Both the position numbers and the translations under genes were made by a program. A stretch of 64,000 nt of DNA from assembly GCA_014529385.2 (NCBI GenBank), contig CM043944.1, positions 48,336,768-48,400,767 of the forward strand. The letters are read 5' to 3'. Below the pieces are notes generated by a model that saw only the letters and a program-made list of their open reading frames with translations, did not search any database and was not told where the DNA came from. Positions 32,972 through 43,550 of this stretch are shown in pieces. How positions within the stretch are numbered: position 1 is the first letter of the stretch; the number at the start of each line of letters is the position of its first letter. Source of the DNA: Adiantum capillus-veneris (taxonomy: Eukaryota > Streptophyta > Polypodiopsida > Polypodiales > Pteridaceae).

Positions 32972-33020
<49 letters not shown>
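30836..33020 (+). mobile_element. TC-LINE type B, 5'-truncated within RT
   Basis: Starts after a short TC tract with AGFKRGFSTLDHILTLRAII. RT motifs: FVDFRKAFDTVPRARL (A), STIGVKQG (B), YADDIVLIS (C, about 31246). The CCHC finger (C-L-L-C, H-Y-T-C-H-C) is near 32310-32360, the PIP-like motif QRRITNFF at 32529-32552, and the IDEIRQRPM terminus near 32775. Hairpin AGGTCATTCTGGCCT is at 32932-32946, then (TC)n 32975-33020. Stops and shifts split it into pieces at 31009-31479, 31469-31783 and 32122-32625. Confidence 0.92.
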
Positions 33021-33024
<4 letters not shown>

Positions 33025-33708
33025 GTCATTGCACAATGTACTATGAGATACGAGGCCGTTCTCATTGTCTATTTAAAAAGGGTTTTGGGCCGCTATCTAG
33101 GGTCATGAGTTATGAGGATCAAAGATGTCTTGGACTGTATCTACTTGAGTTACACAGGCATAGAGACACTTTACTGAGGAGAGATGGAGAGAGATAGTCC
33201 CAGAGACAGATTACAGATTTCTTTACACTAGATATTGGACACCTAGAGGAGCAGCCACCATTGCAGAGCTCCACCCGCACTTATACTACCACTACTGGCA
33301 TTCTCATAGACCGAGCATTGGAGCTAGGGAGATCTAGACGACCGCGATTGAGGAGGAGCTACACAGTATCGACGGAGACTACAACACAGGATTCGAGCCA
33401 TACTTTCTCGATGTCCCAGAGTGCAGATGAGGATGGATCTCTACCATATCCCCCCCCCCCTTCTCTCATTGTACTGCCATTGTACTGGGCACCTTTGTAT
33501 TAGCTTGCACATCCATACAGTCCCAGCTTGTAGTAGTTGTATTTTTTGTATTAGCTTGCACATCCATACAGTCCCAGCTTATAGTAGTTGTATTTTTTGT
33601 TTCAGTTCCTTTTGATTCCGGACATGGTATCAGATTCACTATGTTGTAACAGCTTGGTCTCATAGGTCATTTTGGCCTTTTGAAGACGGTAATATATCAT
33701 TTCATTTC

Positions 33709-33750
<42 letters not shown>
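33021..33750 (+). mobile_element. TC-LINE type B, 5'-truncated 3' end
   Basis: Begins abruptly after (TC)n at a finger-coding segment (CHCTMYYEIRGR-like), then FKKGFGPLSRVMSYEDQRCL and PIP-like motif QRQITDFF (33201-33224). It includes a small direct repeat (33497-33555, TGTATTAGCTTGCACATCC twice). Hairpin AGGTCATTTTGGCCT is at 33664-33678 and (TC)n at 33712-33750. Confidence 0.92.
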
Positions 33751-33753
<3 letters not shown>

Positions 33754-35650
33754 GGAGGGGCAGCTAGCTTTGCTCGAATGTAGCATGGGGTATGGAGGCC
33801 TTGGCTCTGATCAGTCTAGAGATCATAGATACCAAGGGCCTCTCCATACATCTCCAACCATCCTGCCTACAGAAGGTCCCCATATTTGCACCGCATGCAA
33901 TATAGCTTAGTCTACTAAAGTATCAAAGAGCCATAACTTTGTCCAAGGTTCCTAGACCTGAACGTGCGAACACATCCTCTCCAAGCCTCCCAAGGCCGCA
34001 AAAGCTATAGTCAGTCTAGTCTCTGCTGCTCTCCCCAAAGAAAACCTCGGCCCAGTGAAGACAACCCCAAGGTAACTGTATGAATCTGTATACTCTACAA
34101 TCTCTTGACCATATGTGAAAGTTGGTGCTGATCTCCTGATCCACTGTGGTGTGGTCTTAAACACCATAACCTTGCTTTTACCAAGGTTTACAGACAATCC
34201 ACTATCCTCTGCAAAACTATGTAATGCATCCAACTGTCGCTGCATACCCTTTGGTGAGTCAGAGATCAACACAATATCATCAGCATATAACAACAATGGG
34301 ATCCACGTCCCTGCCAGCCGGGCACCTCTATCACCATCTCTATCAATGTAATCAGACACCTCATCAACATACATACCAAATAGAGTAGGAGACAATGGGC
34401 CACCCTGTTTCACCCCAATGGTGGAGTGAACTAAATCAGATATCCCCTCCAGGGTGCGTACATGTCCCATCATTGATCTGTATAGAGCCATAATCCCCCA
34501 AATCAACACTATGGGCACCCTCATCTCGTGCAGTTGCGCATCAATCGAGCTCTCGGTACCATGTCAAATGCTTTGCGAAAATCCACAAAGCTACAATAAA
34601 TCCATCTCCCATGTGACCTGCCCTCCTCAATGATGGCTCTGAGTGTCAGAATATGATCAAGAGTGGAGAAACCCCTCCTAAAACCGGCATGGCCCTTTGC
34701 TCGTACACCCTCACCCTCTGCCCAATTACTCAACTGCTGCTCAAGAATGGATGCATACAACCGTGCCAATGTGTGTCCAACCATAATAGTGCGGTAATTC
34801 CCAGGCTCTGTAGGATCACCTGCCTTGAAGATAGGCACAATAATAGACAACCTCCAAGTCTCAGGTAACCCCTCACACATGGCACGATTGAACAACACTG
34901 CAAGAACCTCTACCAGCATATCTCTAGCATGTATGAAGTGCTCTGCTACTAGACCATCATGATCATATGCCCTGCTGGTCCTCATCCTGTGAATGGCTCT
35001 CTTTACCATCTCAGTGGTAAAGAAGGTGCTGGTAGGTGGGCATGGCTCTGAAGGGTTCCTGTCCATGAACTGTATATAACGATGTCGCATACTGGCCCCA
35101 CTTATAAGGAGAAGTAATCACCGGGGGAGGGGAGTGCTCATGAAAGAATCGCCATGCCTCTCTTGTGTCTCTACTCAAGAACAATCGATACAAGTCTCGC
35201 TCCATCTGGGCCAAGTAAGCTCGTTTCTTCCGTCGCACAAGGCACCGGGAAGCAATCCGAGATTGTCTGTAACTGATGAGTCCTAAAAGAAGATCTCTCT
35301 GGAGTTGGGCTCTCATCTCTCTGCACTCCTCATCATACCAACTATTTTGGGGCATGCTCCGAGAATGTCGCCTCCGACCCGGCTGAGTGTGTGGGTATGC
35401 CTCTGATGCTGTACCATGCAGTGTCTTAGTCAGTAAAGTGGTGCACTGCTCCACTCAGAGACCAGGACTAGCTGTGCATAGACGCCTATAGATCTCCTCT
35501 GTATAAACGGAGTGAGTCTCTGGTGTAAATGTATAACGGGTATGTGACCTGCCTCCTGATGTCTGGGCTATACTATACTGTAATGAAACGGACAATGTCA
35601 AAAGAGCATGATCCACTGATACTCCCATTGGTCTTGCTCCCACTATGAAA
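33751..35650 (-). mobile_element. TC-LINE type B internal segment, inverted
   Basis: Minus-strand ORF2 from the end of the endonuclease (35455-35643, VGARPMGVSVDHALLTLS) through the linker (35011-35454), RT entry (34521-35090) and RT palm (33952-34524, STIGVKQGG and YADDIVLIS) to a post-RT stretch ending near 33760. It has no 3' end of its own. The plus-strand segment 35651-36293 carries the missing downstream part, so the two may be one insertion with an inverted 5' portion. Confidence 0.88.
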
Positions 35651-36229
35651 TCCTACCAGCTAGAGCCAGAGACAAAGCTACATTATGTATGTCATTGCAC
35701 AGTGTATTATTAGATTCGGGGCCGTTTCCACTGCTTATTTAGAGAGGGTTTCGGTCCTTTCTCTAGGGTCATGAGTTATAAGGATCAGAGATGTCTTGGG
35801 CTATATCTACTTGAGTTACACAGATATAGACACTTTACTGGGGAGAGCTAGAAAGAGACAGTCCCAGAGACAGATTACAGATTTCTTTTCACTAGATATG
35901 GGACAGCCAGAGGAGCAGCCATCACTGCAGAGCTCCGGCCACACTCATTCGACCACTACCGTCAATCTCATCGACCGAGCATTGGAGCTATGGAGATCCA
36001 GACGGCCATGATTGAGGGGAGGGGCTACACAGCAACAACAGAGACTACAGCAGGGGATTCGAGCCATACTCTCTCGACATCCAGAGTGCAGATGAGGATG
36101 GATTCTAGTGATTGTAGTGTTTTTGTTCTAGTATTTTTGTACCCAGACATGGTGTCAGATTCACAATTTTGTAAGAGTTTGGTCTCATAAGTCATTTTGG
36201 CCTTTTGAAGACGTTAATATAACATTTCA

Positions 36230-36293
<64 letters not shown>
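35651..36293 (+). mobile_element. TC-LINE type B 3' end, downstream of inverted segment
   Basis: Starts in the CCHC finger region (LEPETKLHYVCHC), continues with FREGFGPFSRVMSY and PIP-like motif QRQITDFF (35865-35888). Hairpin variant AAGTCATTTTGGCCT is at 36189-36203, followed by (TC)n at 36233-36293. Confidence 0.9.
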
Positions 36294-36296
<3 letters not shown>

Positions 36297-36637
36297 GGCA
36301 CTCGCATAGACCGAGCATTAGAGCTAGGGAGATCTAGACGACGGCGATTGAGGAGAGGAGCTACACAGTATCGATAGAGACTACAACAGAGGATTCGAGC
36401 CATACTTTCTCGACGTCCAGAGTGCAGATGAGGATGTATCTCTACCATATCTCCCCCCCCGCCCTTCTCTCATTGTACTACATTGTACTGGGCACCTTTT
36501 GTAGTAGCTGGCACATCCATACAGTGATTGTTTCGGTTCTTCTTGATTCCAGACATGGTATCAGATTCACTATGTTGTAACAACTTGGTCTCATATGTCA
36601 TTTTGGCCTTTTGAAGACGTTAATATATCATTTCATT

Positions 36638-36704
<67 letters not shown>
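36294..36704 (+). mobile_element. TC-LINE type B, short 5'-truncated copy
   Basis: Sits between two TC tracts. It begins in the basic ORF2 tail (IDRALELGRSRRRRLRRG) and ends with ATGTCATTTTGGCCT (36595-36609) and (TC)n 36641-36704. About 340 bp of LINE sequence. Confidence 0.92.
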
Positions 36705-36708
<4 letters not shown>

Positions 36709-37021
36709 CCCTGCTGACTGCTGACTGCACGCCATGCCCTGCTGCACCCTCGCTATGACCTGTTGCACTGCTTGCGCGCCCAGCTACCTACGCGCAGCAT
36801 GTTTTGCGCGCCTAATTACTTGCGCGCAGCCTTTTCTTTTTTTTTAACTTTCATTTTGGGCCTACCTGCGGGTTGGAGTCTATTCCCAGTGCCCTTGCCC
36901 GTCAGCTATTCCCACTGCCCTGCCCGTCAGGTCTGCCCCTGCCCGTCAAGTTTTCTCCCGTCACCTTTTTCAACCTTCAATACAAAGGGGCCTCACCCAT
37001 TGAGTCGCCCCCTGAATAGCT

Positions 37022-37330
37022 ATGGCAAAAGGGGCCACAAAGGATGAAATCGCCAAAATGGAGGACAAGCTACACGCCACGATCAAAGAAAACAAGAAAT
37101 TTACCGACTCCGCCATCACCACTATCATCAACCGCCTCTCTAAACTTGAGAAAGAAGTAGAAGTCTTGAACAAAGAGAAAGAAGAATGGGCAAGGGAGAA
37201 GGAAGACAAAAAGAAGGAGCTTGAAGGATGGAAGAAGGAGAAGGAAGAGATGCATGAGCAAATGGCCATCCTCAAGGCCTCAATCGCATCCCTTACCCCC
37301 GAGGAAGGGTTACAAAGTAGAAGACCCAAC
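37022..37330 (+). pseudogene. TC-LINE type A ORF1p, N-terminal coiled coil
   Basis: Starts MAKGATKDEIAKMEDKL. Residues about 5-95 are a continuous Glu/Lys heptad coil, expected to trimerise the protein as in vertebrate L1 ORF1p. A frameshift near 37305 moves the reading to the frame of 37221-38006. The ATG is the first in frame after the 5' UTR. Confidence 0.82.
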
Positions 37331-38006
37331 CCCCTTCACCAAAGCTTGGCGAGCCGGCAAAGACCTCACCAAGAAGAGGCCTCTTATACTCCAATTCCCA
37401 TCGGAAGAAGCACGCATCCTTTTCATCCGAAAGAGGGTAATCCTACGAGGTCTCACGGCCCCCCCCATCTACCTAGATGACGACCTCACAAAAATGCAAG
37501 TGGAGCATAGAAGAGCATGCATTCCCCGGATCCAACAAGCACGCAATGAAGGAAAACGAGCCTCCTATCGCGACAGCCGGGTCATCATCGATGGCACGGC
37601 CGTAGCAAAGGGACTCGCGGCCTATGGGACACTATATGAGGAGATACACATGGCAGTTTGGAACTGCAATGGCTCTCTGTGGACACACCTAGGGAGATTG
37701 GAGGAGGTGATGCATGACAGAGACGTCATTCTACTCACAGAGACACATGAGAGCTCAGAGAGAGGTCTACCCCGAGTACAGGATTATCAGTGGGAGTCTA
37801 CACACAGGAAGTGCACAGGGCACAACACCACTAGAGGATCTGGCGGAGTAGTAGTCCTCTACCGTCGCTCACTCCATAGCAGGATATGGATAGTAGCCCG
37901 TGACCCAGGAGCACACTACATGTGGGTGCGGATTGAGCTCTCTGATGAACACATTCTCTACATTGCCATTTGCTACTTCGCACCCAGTGGTTCTAGATTT
38001 GCATAG
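37305..38006 (+). CDS. TC-LINE type A ORF1p C-terminus fused to ORF2 endonuclease
   Basis: One open frame runs from the RRM-like part (AWRAGKDLTKKRPLILQF, FPSEEARILFI) through the CTD (PIYLDDDLTKMQVEHRRA, ARNEGKRASYRDSRVIIDG) directly into the endonuclease (MAVWNCNGSLW at 37651, ETHESSERG, YIAICYFAPS). The vertebrate-L1-type ORF1 is therefore translationally fused to ORF2 in this copy. Other copies have a stop at the corresponding codon. The reading is lost at 38006 by frameshift; the GDFNAR block is at about 38140. Confidence 0.85.
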   Translation, partial: KGYKVEDPTPFTKAWRAGKDLTKKRPLILQFPSEEARILFIRKRVILRGLTAPPIYLDDDLTKMQVEHRRACIPRIQQARNEGKRASYRDSRVIIDGTAVAKGLAAYGTLYEEIHMAVWNCNGSLWTHLGRLEEVMHDRDVILLTETHESSERGLPRVQDYQWESTHRKCTGHNTTRGSGGVVVLYRRSLHSRIWIVARDPGAHYMWVRIELSDEHILYIAICYFAPSGSRFA

Positions 38007-38320
38007 ACAGGCGGAGGAGAGACAGATGAGGCTCATACGCAGGGAGGAGAGGAGGAGGATGATACACTTTCACCATATGCATGTCTCAGGGAGGAGATCA
38101 TGGAATACTCCAGGCTTGGAGAAGTTTTCCTCACAGGAGACTTCAACGCCAGGACACAGAGTAGACAGTGTGACATCTAGGACTTTGACGACCCATAGCT
38201 ACTCTCCACCATGGAGAACACAGAGGCAGAGAGGTTTTCCAGAGACACCACCACACCGACATCGTACGGGCGACATCTACTTCGCTTGGGATCACAACAC
38301 CGTCTCGTATCTACAATGGG

Positions 38321-39592
38321 ATGGCGCAATGGCCATCATCTGGAGGCCTGACTTGCATACCACCATCAGTACCCAGCGGCGGTAGTACAATGGACTACAT
38401 CATCGGCTTCAGAGAGGCAGCTCACCTGCTCACATCCTTCACCATCCCACCACTACCTATTGGGGCTGACCATGCATATCTTGCCCTCTCTTTCACTGGC
38501 TCACCCATCTCACACACACCACCCACACTCACACCTCACACCGCCATACATTTCACACATGAGCTAGCCAGAGTTTGCTCATCGCATGTCTACGAGGGGA
38601 TCTACACTCTCGACCCAGATACACCACTCTCTACACTCACTAGCCAGCTTTCCGCAGTTTTACACACCTCAGCCCTCAGCTGCTTTCCACATACTACCCA
38701 CACTGGTAGACCTCCACCCTCTGGGACGATGCCCCAGAACCGGTGGTACGACGAGGAGTGTAGAGATCTATACAGGCAGCTACGGGCTCGACAAGCCTTG
38801 GAGGAGATCACTGAGAGCGAGGTCCGGCGACAGATGAAGGCCATCACACGCCGTAAACGGCTGGCCTTCGAAGAGGCACAGGAGCTTGAGCTATACCACC
38901 TTCTCATGAGTACAGACTACGCCACCGCATGGAGGATTCTCAGAGAGCCACGTCCTACCACCCCCCTGGAGGATCCTCAGATCTGGCATGATTACGCCGA
39001 GCGCCTATACCAGATATCTGGGCAGCCATTGATCCCGGAGCCACCCGACCCTCGACCTACCACCTCGACTTTCTTCACATCTAGTATGGTGAAGAGGGCT
39101 ATTCGACGCCTCCAGCATGGCCGCTCAGCAGACCACACTAGACTACAGAGCGAGCACCTCATCTATGCAACAGACACCCTCTCCCCCTTGATAGCACGTC
39201 TCTTCAACCGCGCTTTGGTTGAGGGACTACCAAAGGAGTGGACCATGCACACCATTGTGCCGATCCACAAATCTGGCGACACCTTGGACCCAAGGAACTA
39301 CAAGACTATCATGATTGGCCACACATTGGCCAAACATTATGGGGCAGTTCTTGAGGCAGAGCTCAGCACATACGCAGAGGCATCAGGGCTACGTGCACTA
39401 GGACAAGCAGGGTTTCGACGCACTTTCTCGACCATCGATCACATCTTCGTGCTTCGTTGCTTGATCGACGGAGCGAAAGCACGGAAAGACGACTCTACTG
39501 CTGCTTTGTGGATTTCCGCAAGGCTTTTGACACCATCCCTAGAGAGAGACTCTTTCAACGTCTCCAGGAGCTACAGATACCATCTGAGATGA
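38321..39592 (+). CDS. TC-LINE type A ORF2: endonuclease end and RT fingers
   Basis: STMDYIIG and GADHAYLALS are the last endonuclease blocks. The linker carries MPQNRWYDEECRDLYRQ. The RT N-terminus includes STFFTSSMVKRAIRRLQHGR, SEHLIY, EWTMHTIVPIHKSGD, NYKTIMIGHTLAK and GFRRTFSTIDHIFVLRCLI. A frameshift at about 39490 precedes RT motif A, which continues in another frame (CFVDFRKAFDTIP-type). Confidence 0.9.
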   Translation: MAQWPSSGGLTCIPPSVPSGGSTMDYIIGFREAAHLLTSFTIPPLPIGADHAYLALSFTGSPISHTPPTLTPHTAIHFTHELARVCSSHVYEGIYTLDPDTPLSTLTSQLSAVLHTSALSCFPHTTHTGRPPPSGTMPQNRWYDEECRDLYRQLRARQALEEITESEVRRQMKAITRRKRLAFEEAQELELYHLLMSTDYATAWRILREPRPTTPLEDPQIWHDYAERLYQISGQPLIPEPPDPRPTTSTFFTSSMVKRAIRRLQHGRSADHTRLQSEHLIYATDTLSPLIARLFNRALVEGLPKEWTMHTIVPIHKSGDTLDPRNYKTIMIGHTLAKHYGAVLEAELSTYAEASGLRALGQAGFRRTFSTIDHIFVLRCLIDGAKARKDDSTAALWISARLLTPSLERDSFNVSRSYRYHLR

Positions 39593-39634
39593 TATGGGCC
39601 ATTCATTCTTTTGTATGCATAGGTCATAGGTAGA

Positions 39635-40972
39635 GTGCGGTGCCCAAGTGGAGTATCGGACCCCATTGCTAGCACCATTGGTGTGAAGCAAGGATGCCCC
39701 CTCTCCTCGACCCTATTTGGCCTCTACATTGACGAGATAGTAGATTACATCCTACGAGCAGGCAGGGCGGGCTCCGACTTGGCAGGTACACCAGTCCATA
39801 TTATGCTCTATGCAGATGATATTATTCTAGTTTCTGAGACACAGGAGGGACTACAGAGCCACCTACACGCCTTGGATGATTTCTGCACACATCGAGGGCT
39901 CACAGTGAACCTTGGCAAGACCAAGGTCATGATCTTCCACACCTCTAGGACAGTCCGGAGTAGAGCAGTGCTCATGGTAGCAGGTGGACAGGTTGAGGTA
40001 GTTGATTCATATGTATATTTGGGGGTGACTTTCACTGGCACCATGGGTAGATTTTTCATGACCCAGGCAGCCAGAGAGCGGCTTACACGAGGATATGCAT
40101 CATTGGCCACCTTAGAGCGCAGATGCCACCAGGCCCACTTCCAGGAGCCCCGCACCAAAGGGTGGCTTTTTGACACTTTAGTTACACCTGCCATGATGTA
40201 CGCTGGCGCAGTATGGGCACCAAGACTCTCAGCATCTGTCTGGACACAGATAGAGCGCCCACAGATCATTATGATCTCTCGTTTGCTCCATAGCAAACCA
40301 TCAGTACCACACGACATCATCAGAGCAGAGCTAGCGGCACCCCCGATGCTAGTAGACGCCCTCTTCCAGACAATTTGCTTCATCCAGCGCATGCGAGAGC
40401 TTCCACCACACAGACTCACACGCAGAGCTTTCGAGGCATGGATACAGCTACATCAGGAGGGGGACACCAGAGCATGGTACTCACAGGTCACAGAGTGGTT
40501 CACATCCCATGGCTTGGACATCACAGACTTGTCCCCTTTTCAGTATGATCTTGACTCCCCATACATACGCCTCTCACACCATGAGAGGAATCGAGTTCTC
40601 AGACAGGATCTCTGGCAGCTATACATCCGAGAGACATGGATCACACCCAGAGAGCCTCTTCCTACGAAGAGGCAATACTACAGAGACCACTTCCTGACCA
40701 TCCTAGCAGATGGTTTCATCCAGAGACCGAGATACATGGATGTCCACATGCCACATAGAGCACGGGTTTCCATTGGACAGCTCAGAGTATCATCACACCA
40801 GCTAGAGATTGAGGCAGGGAGAGCTGCACATGTCCCCAGGGCAGAGAGGATATGCAGACTTTGCACAGTAGACATTGAGAGTGAGGAGCATTTTGTGTGC
40901 AGATGTAGAGCATATGAGGGGATCAGAGGCAGATATCCGACTTTGTTTGCAGATCAGCCCACCTTACACTAG
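39635..40972 (+). CDS. TC-LINE type A ORF2: RT palm, thumb and CCHC finger
   Basis: RT motif B (STIGVKQGCPLS) and motif C YADDIILVS (39809-39820) are intact, followed by GKTKVMIF and SYVYLGVTF. The long post-RT region contains AVWAPRLSASVWTQIERP, DLSPFQYDLDSPYIRLS and REHF-like blocks, then the C-terminal finger C-R-L-C...H-F-V-C-R-C near 40855-40905. An in-frame TAG at 40970-40972 precedes the PIP-like tail, which lies at 41078-41101 (QTQLTDFF). Confidence 0.93.
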   Translation: MRCPSGVSDPIASTIGVKQGCPLSSTLFGLYIDEIVDYILRAGRAGSDLAGTPVHIMLYADDIILVSETQEGLQSHLHALDDFCTHRGLTVNLGKTKVMIFHTSRTVRSRAVLMVAGGQVEVVDSYVYLGVTFTGTMGRFFMTQAARERLTRGYASLATLERRCHQAHFQEPRTKGWLFDTLVTPAMMYAGAVWAPRLSASVWTQIERPQIIMISRLLHSKPSVPHDIIRAELAAPPMLVDALFQTICFIQRMRELPPHRLTRRAFEAWIQLHQEGDTRAWYSQVTEWFTSHGLDITDLSPFQYDLDSPYIRLSHHERNRVLRQDLWQLYIRETWITPREPLPTKRQYYRDHFLTILADGFIQRPRYMDVHMPHRARVSIGQLRVSSHQLEIEAGRAAHVPRAERICRLCTVDIESEEHFVCRCRAYEGIRGRYPTLFADQPTLH

Positions 40973-41633
40973 ATTCTTCAGTCTAGTGACCAACGACTTT
41001 TCGGCCGCTTCCTCATAGAGGCACATCAGCACAGGGACTCTCTCCTTCAGACATCATCAGTCGTGAGAGACGAGCGCCAGACACAGCTTACAGATTTCTT
41101 CCAGAGGGGCACAGTAGTACCACCATCCCAGACTACTCAGAGAGGAGTGACTCTACAGCAGGCTGAGGAGGTCCGAGCTCGCAGACGTCCACATCCCCAT
41201 GGGTGTAGGGCACCCCCACTTCACCAGAGAGATCCAGGAGATCTAGGAGCGCTACTACAGATCTCTAGAGGAGAGACGCATCCGAGCTTTTGTAGATCCA
41301 GCCGCCATCCTACGGGGATTGTTCACACCTCACTCACCCATGCATCATGTCTTACACCCTAATTACGGGAAAGGATGGAGCTAGAGATATGATAGCATTT
41401 CTTTCATGATTGTAAATACCCCAGCATATAGGATTGCATCTCTCCCCTGTTTTTTAGAACCCCACCCTTGTACCACCTCCCTCCTCCCTCTGTCCTTACA
41501 CAGGATAGCTATTTTTGCTTTGTACCTTTTCATCCTTCACAGGATATCTAGAGGACACCCACCCCATGTACTTTGATTTGTCTCATAGGCCGATTTCGGC
41601 CTCCTATGGACGTTAAAAAATCTTTCTTTCTTT

Positions 41634-41689
<56 letters not shown>

Positions 41690-41691
<2 letters not shown>

Positions 41692-42536
41692 GGGTCAGCA
41701 ATCGAGCAGCGTGCAGGTGGGAGTCCCACACAAGTAACGTGCTCTCTCTGTCTCTCTGTCACGGGTCAGCAATGGCGAGCAGCATCCAACCAGTAGCGTG
41801 CAGGTGAGTAGACCAACAACACATTAGAGCTGACTGCGGGGGAAGGCAGGGCTGATAGTACGCAGGCTGGGAGGTTGACACAGTTACTGATGGCAAGAAC
41901 ACAATGTGGACTGGGCATGAGTGGCACGCAGCACTTTCGCACTCACACTTAGCCGTTGCTCCATTGCGAACGCCGGCAGTGAGGCAGTCCCACAGAGGGG
42001 GCTGCGTGCAGGTGGCAGTCAGAGCCCTGAGCGGGCCTATTGGAACCGCAGGCCAACCGAGCTGGGGGCCACGTGTGTCTAACTTCCACTACAGGTGCTG
42101 GAACGGGAGCAGACCCCCCTGGGGCTGCATCTCTTATCTTTGGCGTGGTACATTCCCTGCACCCTGCGGGGTATCCTTTTGTTCACAGGTAGTCTCATTC
42201 CAGGGGGCTGCGTGGTGTATGTTGGACAGCTTTGGACAGGTTTGGACTCAGGATAGCGGGCGCAAGGCCCTCCATTACATCTTGCTTTATGGTTGATGCC
42301 CGCATTGGGCTGTGGTTGTGCATTCACCCGCTGTGGGTTGTGGATCACTGACTCTCCACCTGGTCTCAGCTGAGCCAGAGTGTCGAGACATTTTTGGGTT
42401 TTCGGCTGGTCTCTCGAGTGGGACTCGAGCCCACATCTTTGTATGCCAGGAAGGGTGAGCCGTGGTGCTCCGAACCCTATTTGACTCCTTTTTCTAGTGT
42501 GCCGGCCACTATAGATCCGGACATAGATTCTCTCTC
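41690..42536 (+). other. 5' UTR of TC-LINE type B
   Basis: Non-coding leader between the TC tract and ORF1. CACGGGTCAGCAAT occurs at 41689 and again at 41760, suggesting a tandem promoter-like monomer. ORFs here (such as 41904-42296) show no domain. A T-arm-like hairpin is discussed under rejected items. Confidence 0.55.
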
Positions 42537-43550
42537 ATGCACTCATCCGAGCCAGAGCATCGAGCTATACCCGCATCGCCAATGGAGGCCATGAGCGCTT
42601 CGCTAGTGGAGGCCATGATCATTTCGCCAGTATGTAAGCTCCATACGAAGGCAACCTTTGTGCTAACAAACAAGCGGATACCACAAATGGAAAGGGAGAT
42701 GAAAGAATGGAAAGCAGAGACGGAGGGATGGTGGAAAGAGAAGGCCAACCTTCTTCAAATGTTTCTCAATGAAGGCGCGCAATGGAAGAAGGAGAAAGAG
42801 GACTTGCACGCAGAGCTACAAGCATTTAAGGCGGATTCACAAGCACTTAGAGAAGAGGTCACAGCCCTCAAGCGAGAGCTTGCGGATAGAGTAAGCAGTG
42901 GACTGGAAGAAGGGGAATTTCATCCCTCGGTGATAGACGAGATCAAGGTCATCAAGGAGCATGTACGGATGATCACAGAGGAGGAGAAACAGAAGGTGGT
43001 AAAGACGTCTTTGTGGATGGATGTGATCACGAAGAGGCAGAAGAAGGCGGATGAGGCCGAGAAATGGATAGAAGTCGCTAAGAAAGGGAAAGGGAAAGAA
43101 ACCACATCCGTCCCCACTCCTACAATCATCAACATGACTCTAGAAGAAGAGCAGTGAAGGAAAACTAGAGCCTTGCATGTAAGAGTAACCGGTCTAAAAG
43201 ACCGAGATGATGTGGAAGGGAAAGTCGAAGAACTTCTCCGCATGATGGGTAGTGAGGCTACTCATACAAAGGCATGGAGGGTAGGAAAGAAGACATAAGG
43301 CAATGGGGAGACTTCAAAAGGGAGAGCTTTAATAATCCGTTTCCCATCCATGGAGGCAAAGAAGGACTTCTTGAAGAAGCGCCCTACACTAAAGAAAACG
43401 GGCATATACTTGGAGATGACCTCACTCTCACACAGCTTGCTCATATGAGAGGTAATGCCAGAGATTCAAGCATCAAGGGAGAAGGGAAAGACGGCCTTCT
43501 ACAGAGATGGCCGGGTGGTGATTGTAGAGCGGCGCTCCACATGACGGTGC
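42537..43550 (+). pseudogene. TC-LINE type B ORF1p
   Basis: Open from 42537 to 43157: N-terminal segment, then coiled coil (about residues 50-125, EREMKEWKAETEGWWKEK onward). After a TGA and shifts come the RRM-like part (RALHVRVTGLKDRDD, RALIIRFPSMEAKKDF) and CTD (PTLKKTGIYLE..., KGKTAFYRDGRVVIVERRST), ending in TGA about 43540. ORF2 continues in the same frame after this stop (R-C-E-T-Y-G-T). The domain order matches type II (vertebrate-L1-like) ORF1p. Confidence 0.82.

Larger units (their letters stand above)
36705..41689 (+). mobile_element. TC-LINE type A, near full length
   Basis: About 5 kb. GC-rich 5' UTR (36705-37021, no ORF of note), ORF1 region from 37022, endonuclease from 37651, RT, CCHC finger, PIP-like motif, 3' UTR with hairpin AGGCCGATTTCGGCCT (41587-41602) and TC tract 41639-41689. 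ORF1 and ORF2 are joined in one reading frame without a stop here. A few frameshifts and stops disable it. Confidence 0.93.

Noticed and set aside
41904-42296. ORF in the LINE leader that could be an upstream protein
   Set aside because: No homologous ORF in other copies and no domain; the leader sequence is unlike the other copies.
42405-42500. tRNA-like sequence on the minus strand (T-arm GTGGG-CTCGAGT-CCCAC at about 42424-42440, followed by a CCA-like end)
   Set aside because: The T-arm is good, but no matching acceptor 5' strand, anticodon stem or normal D-arm can be formed. At most a tRNA-derived remnant in a LINE leader.
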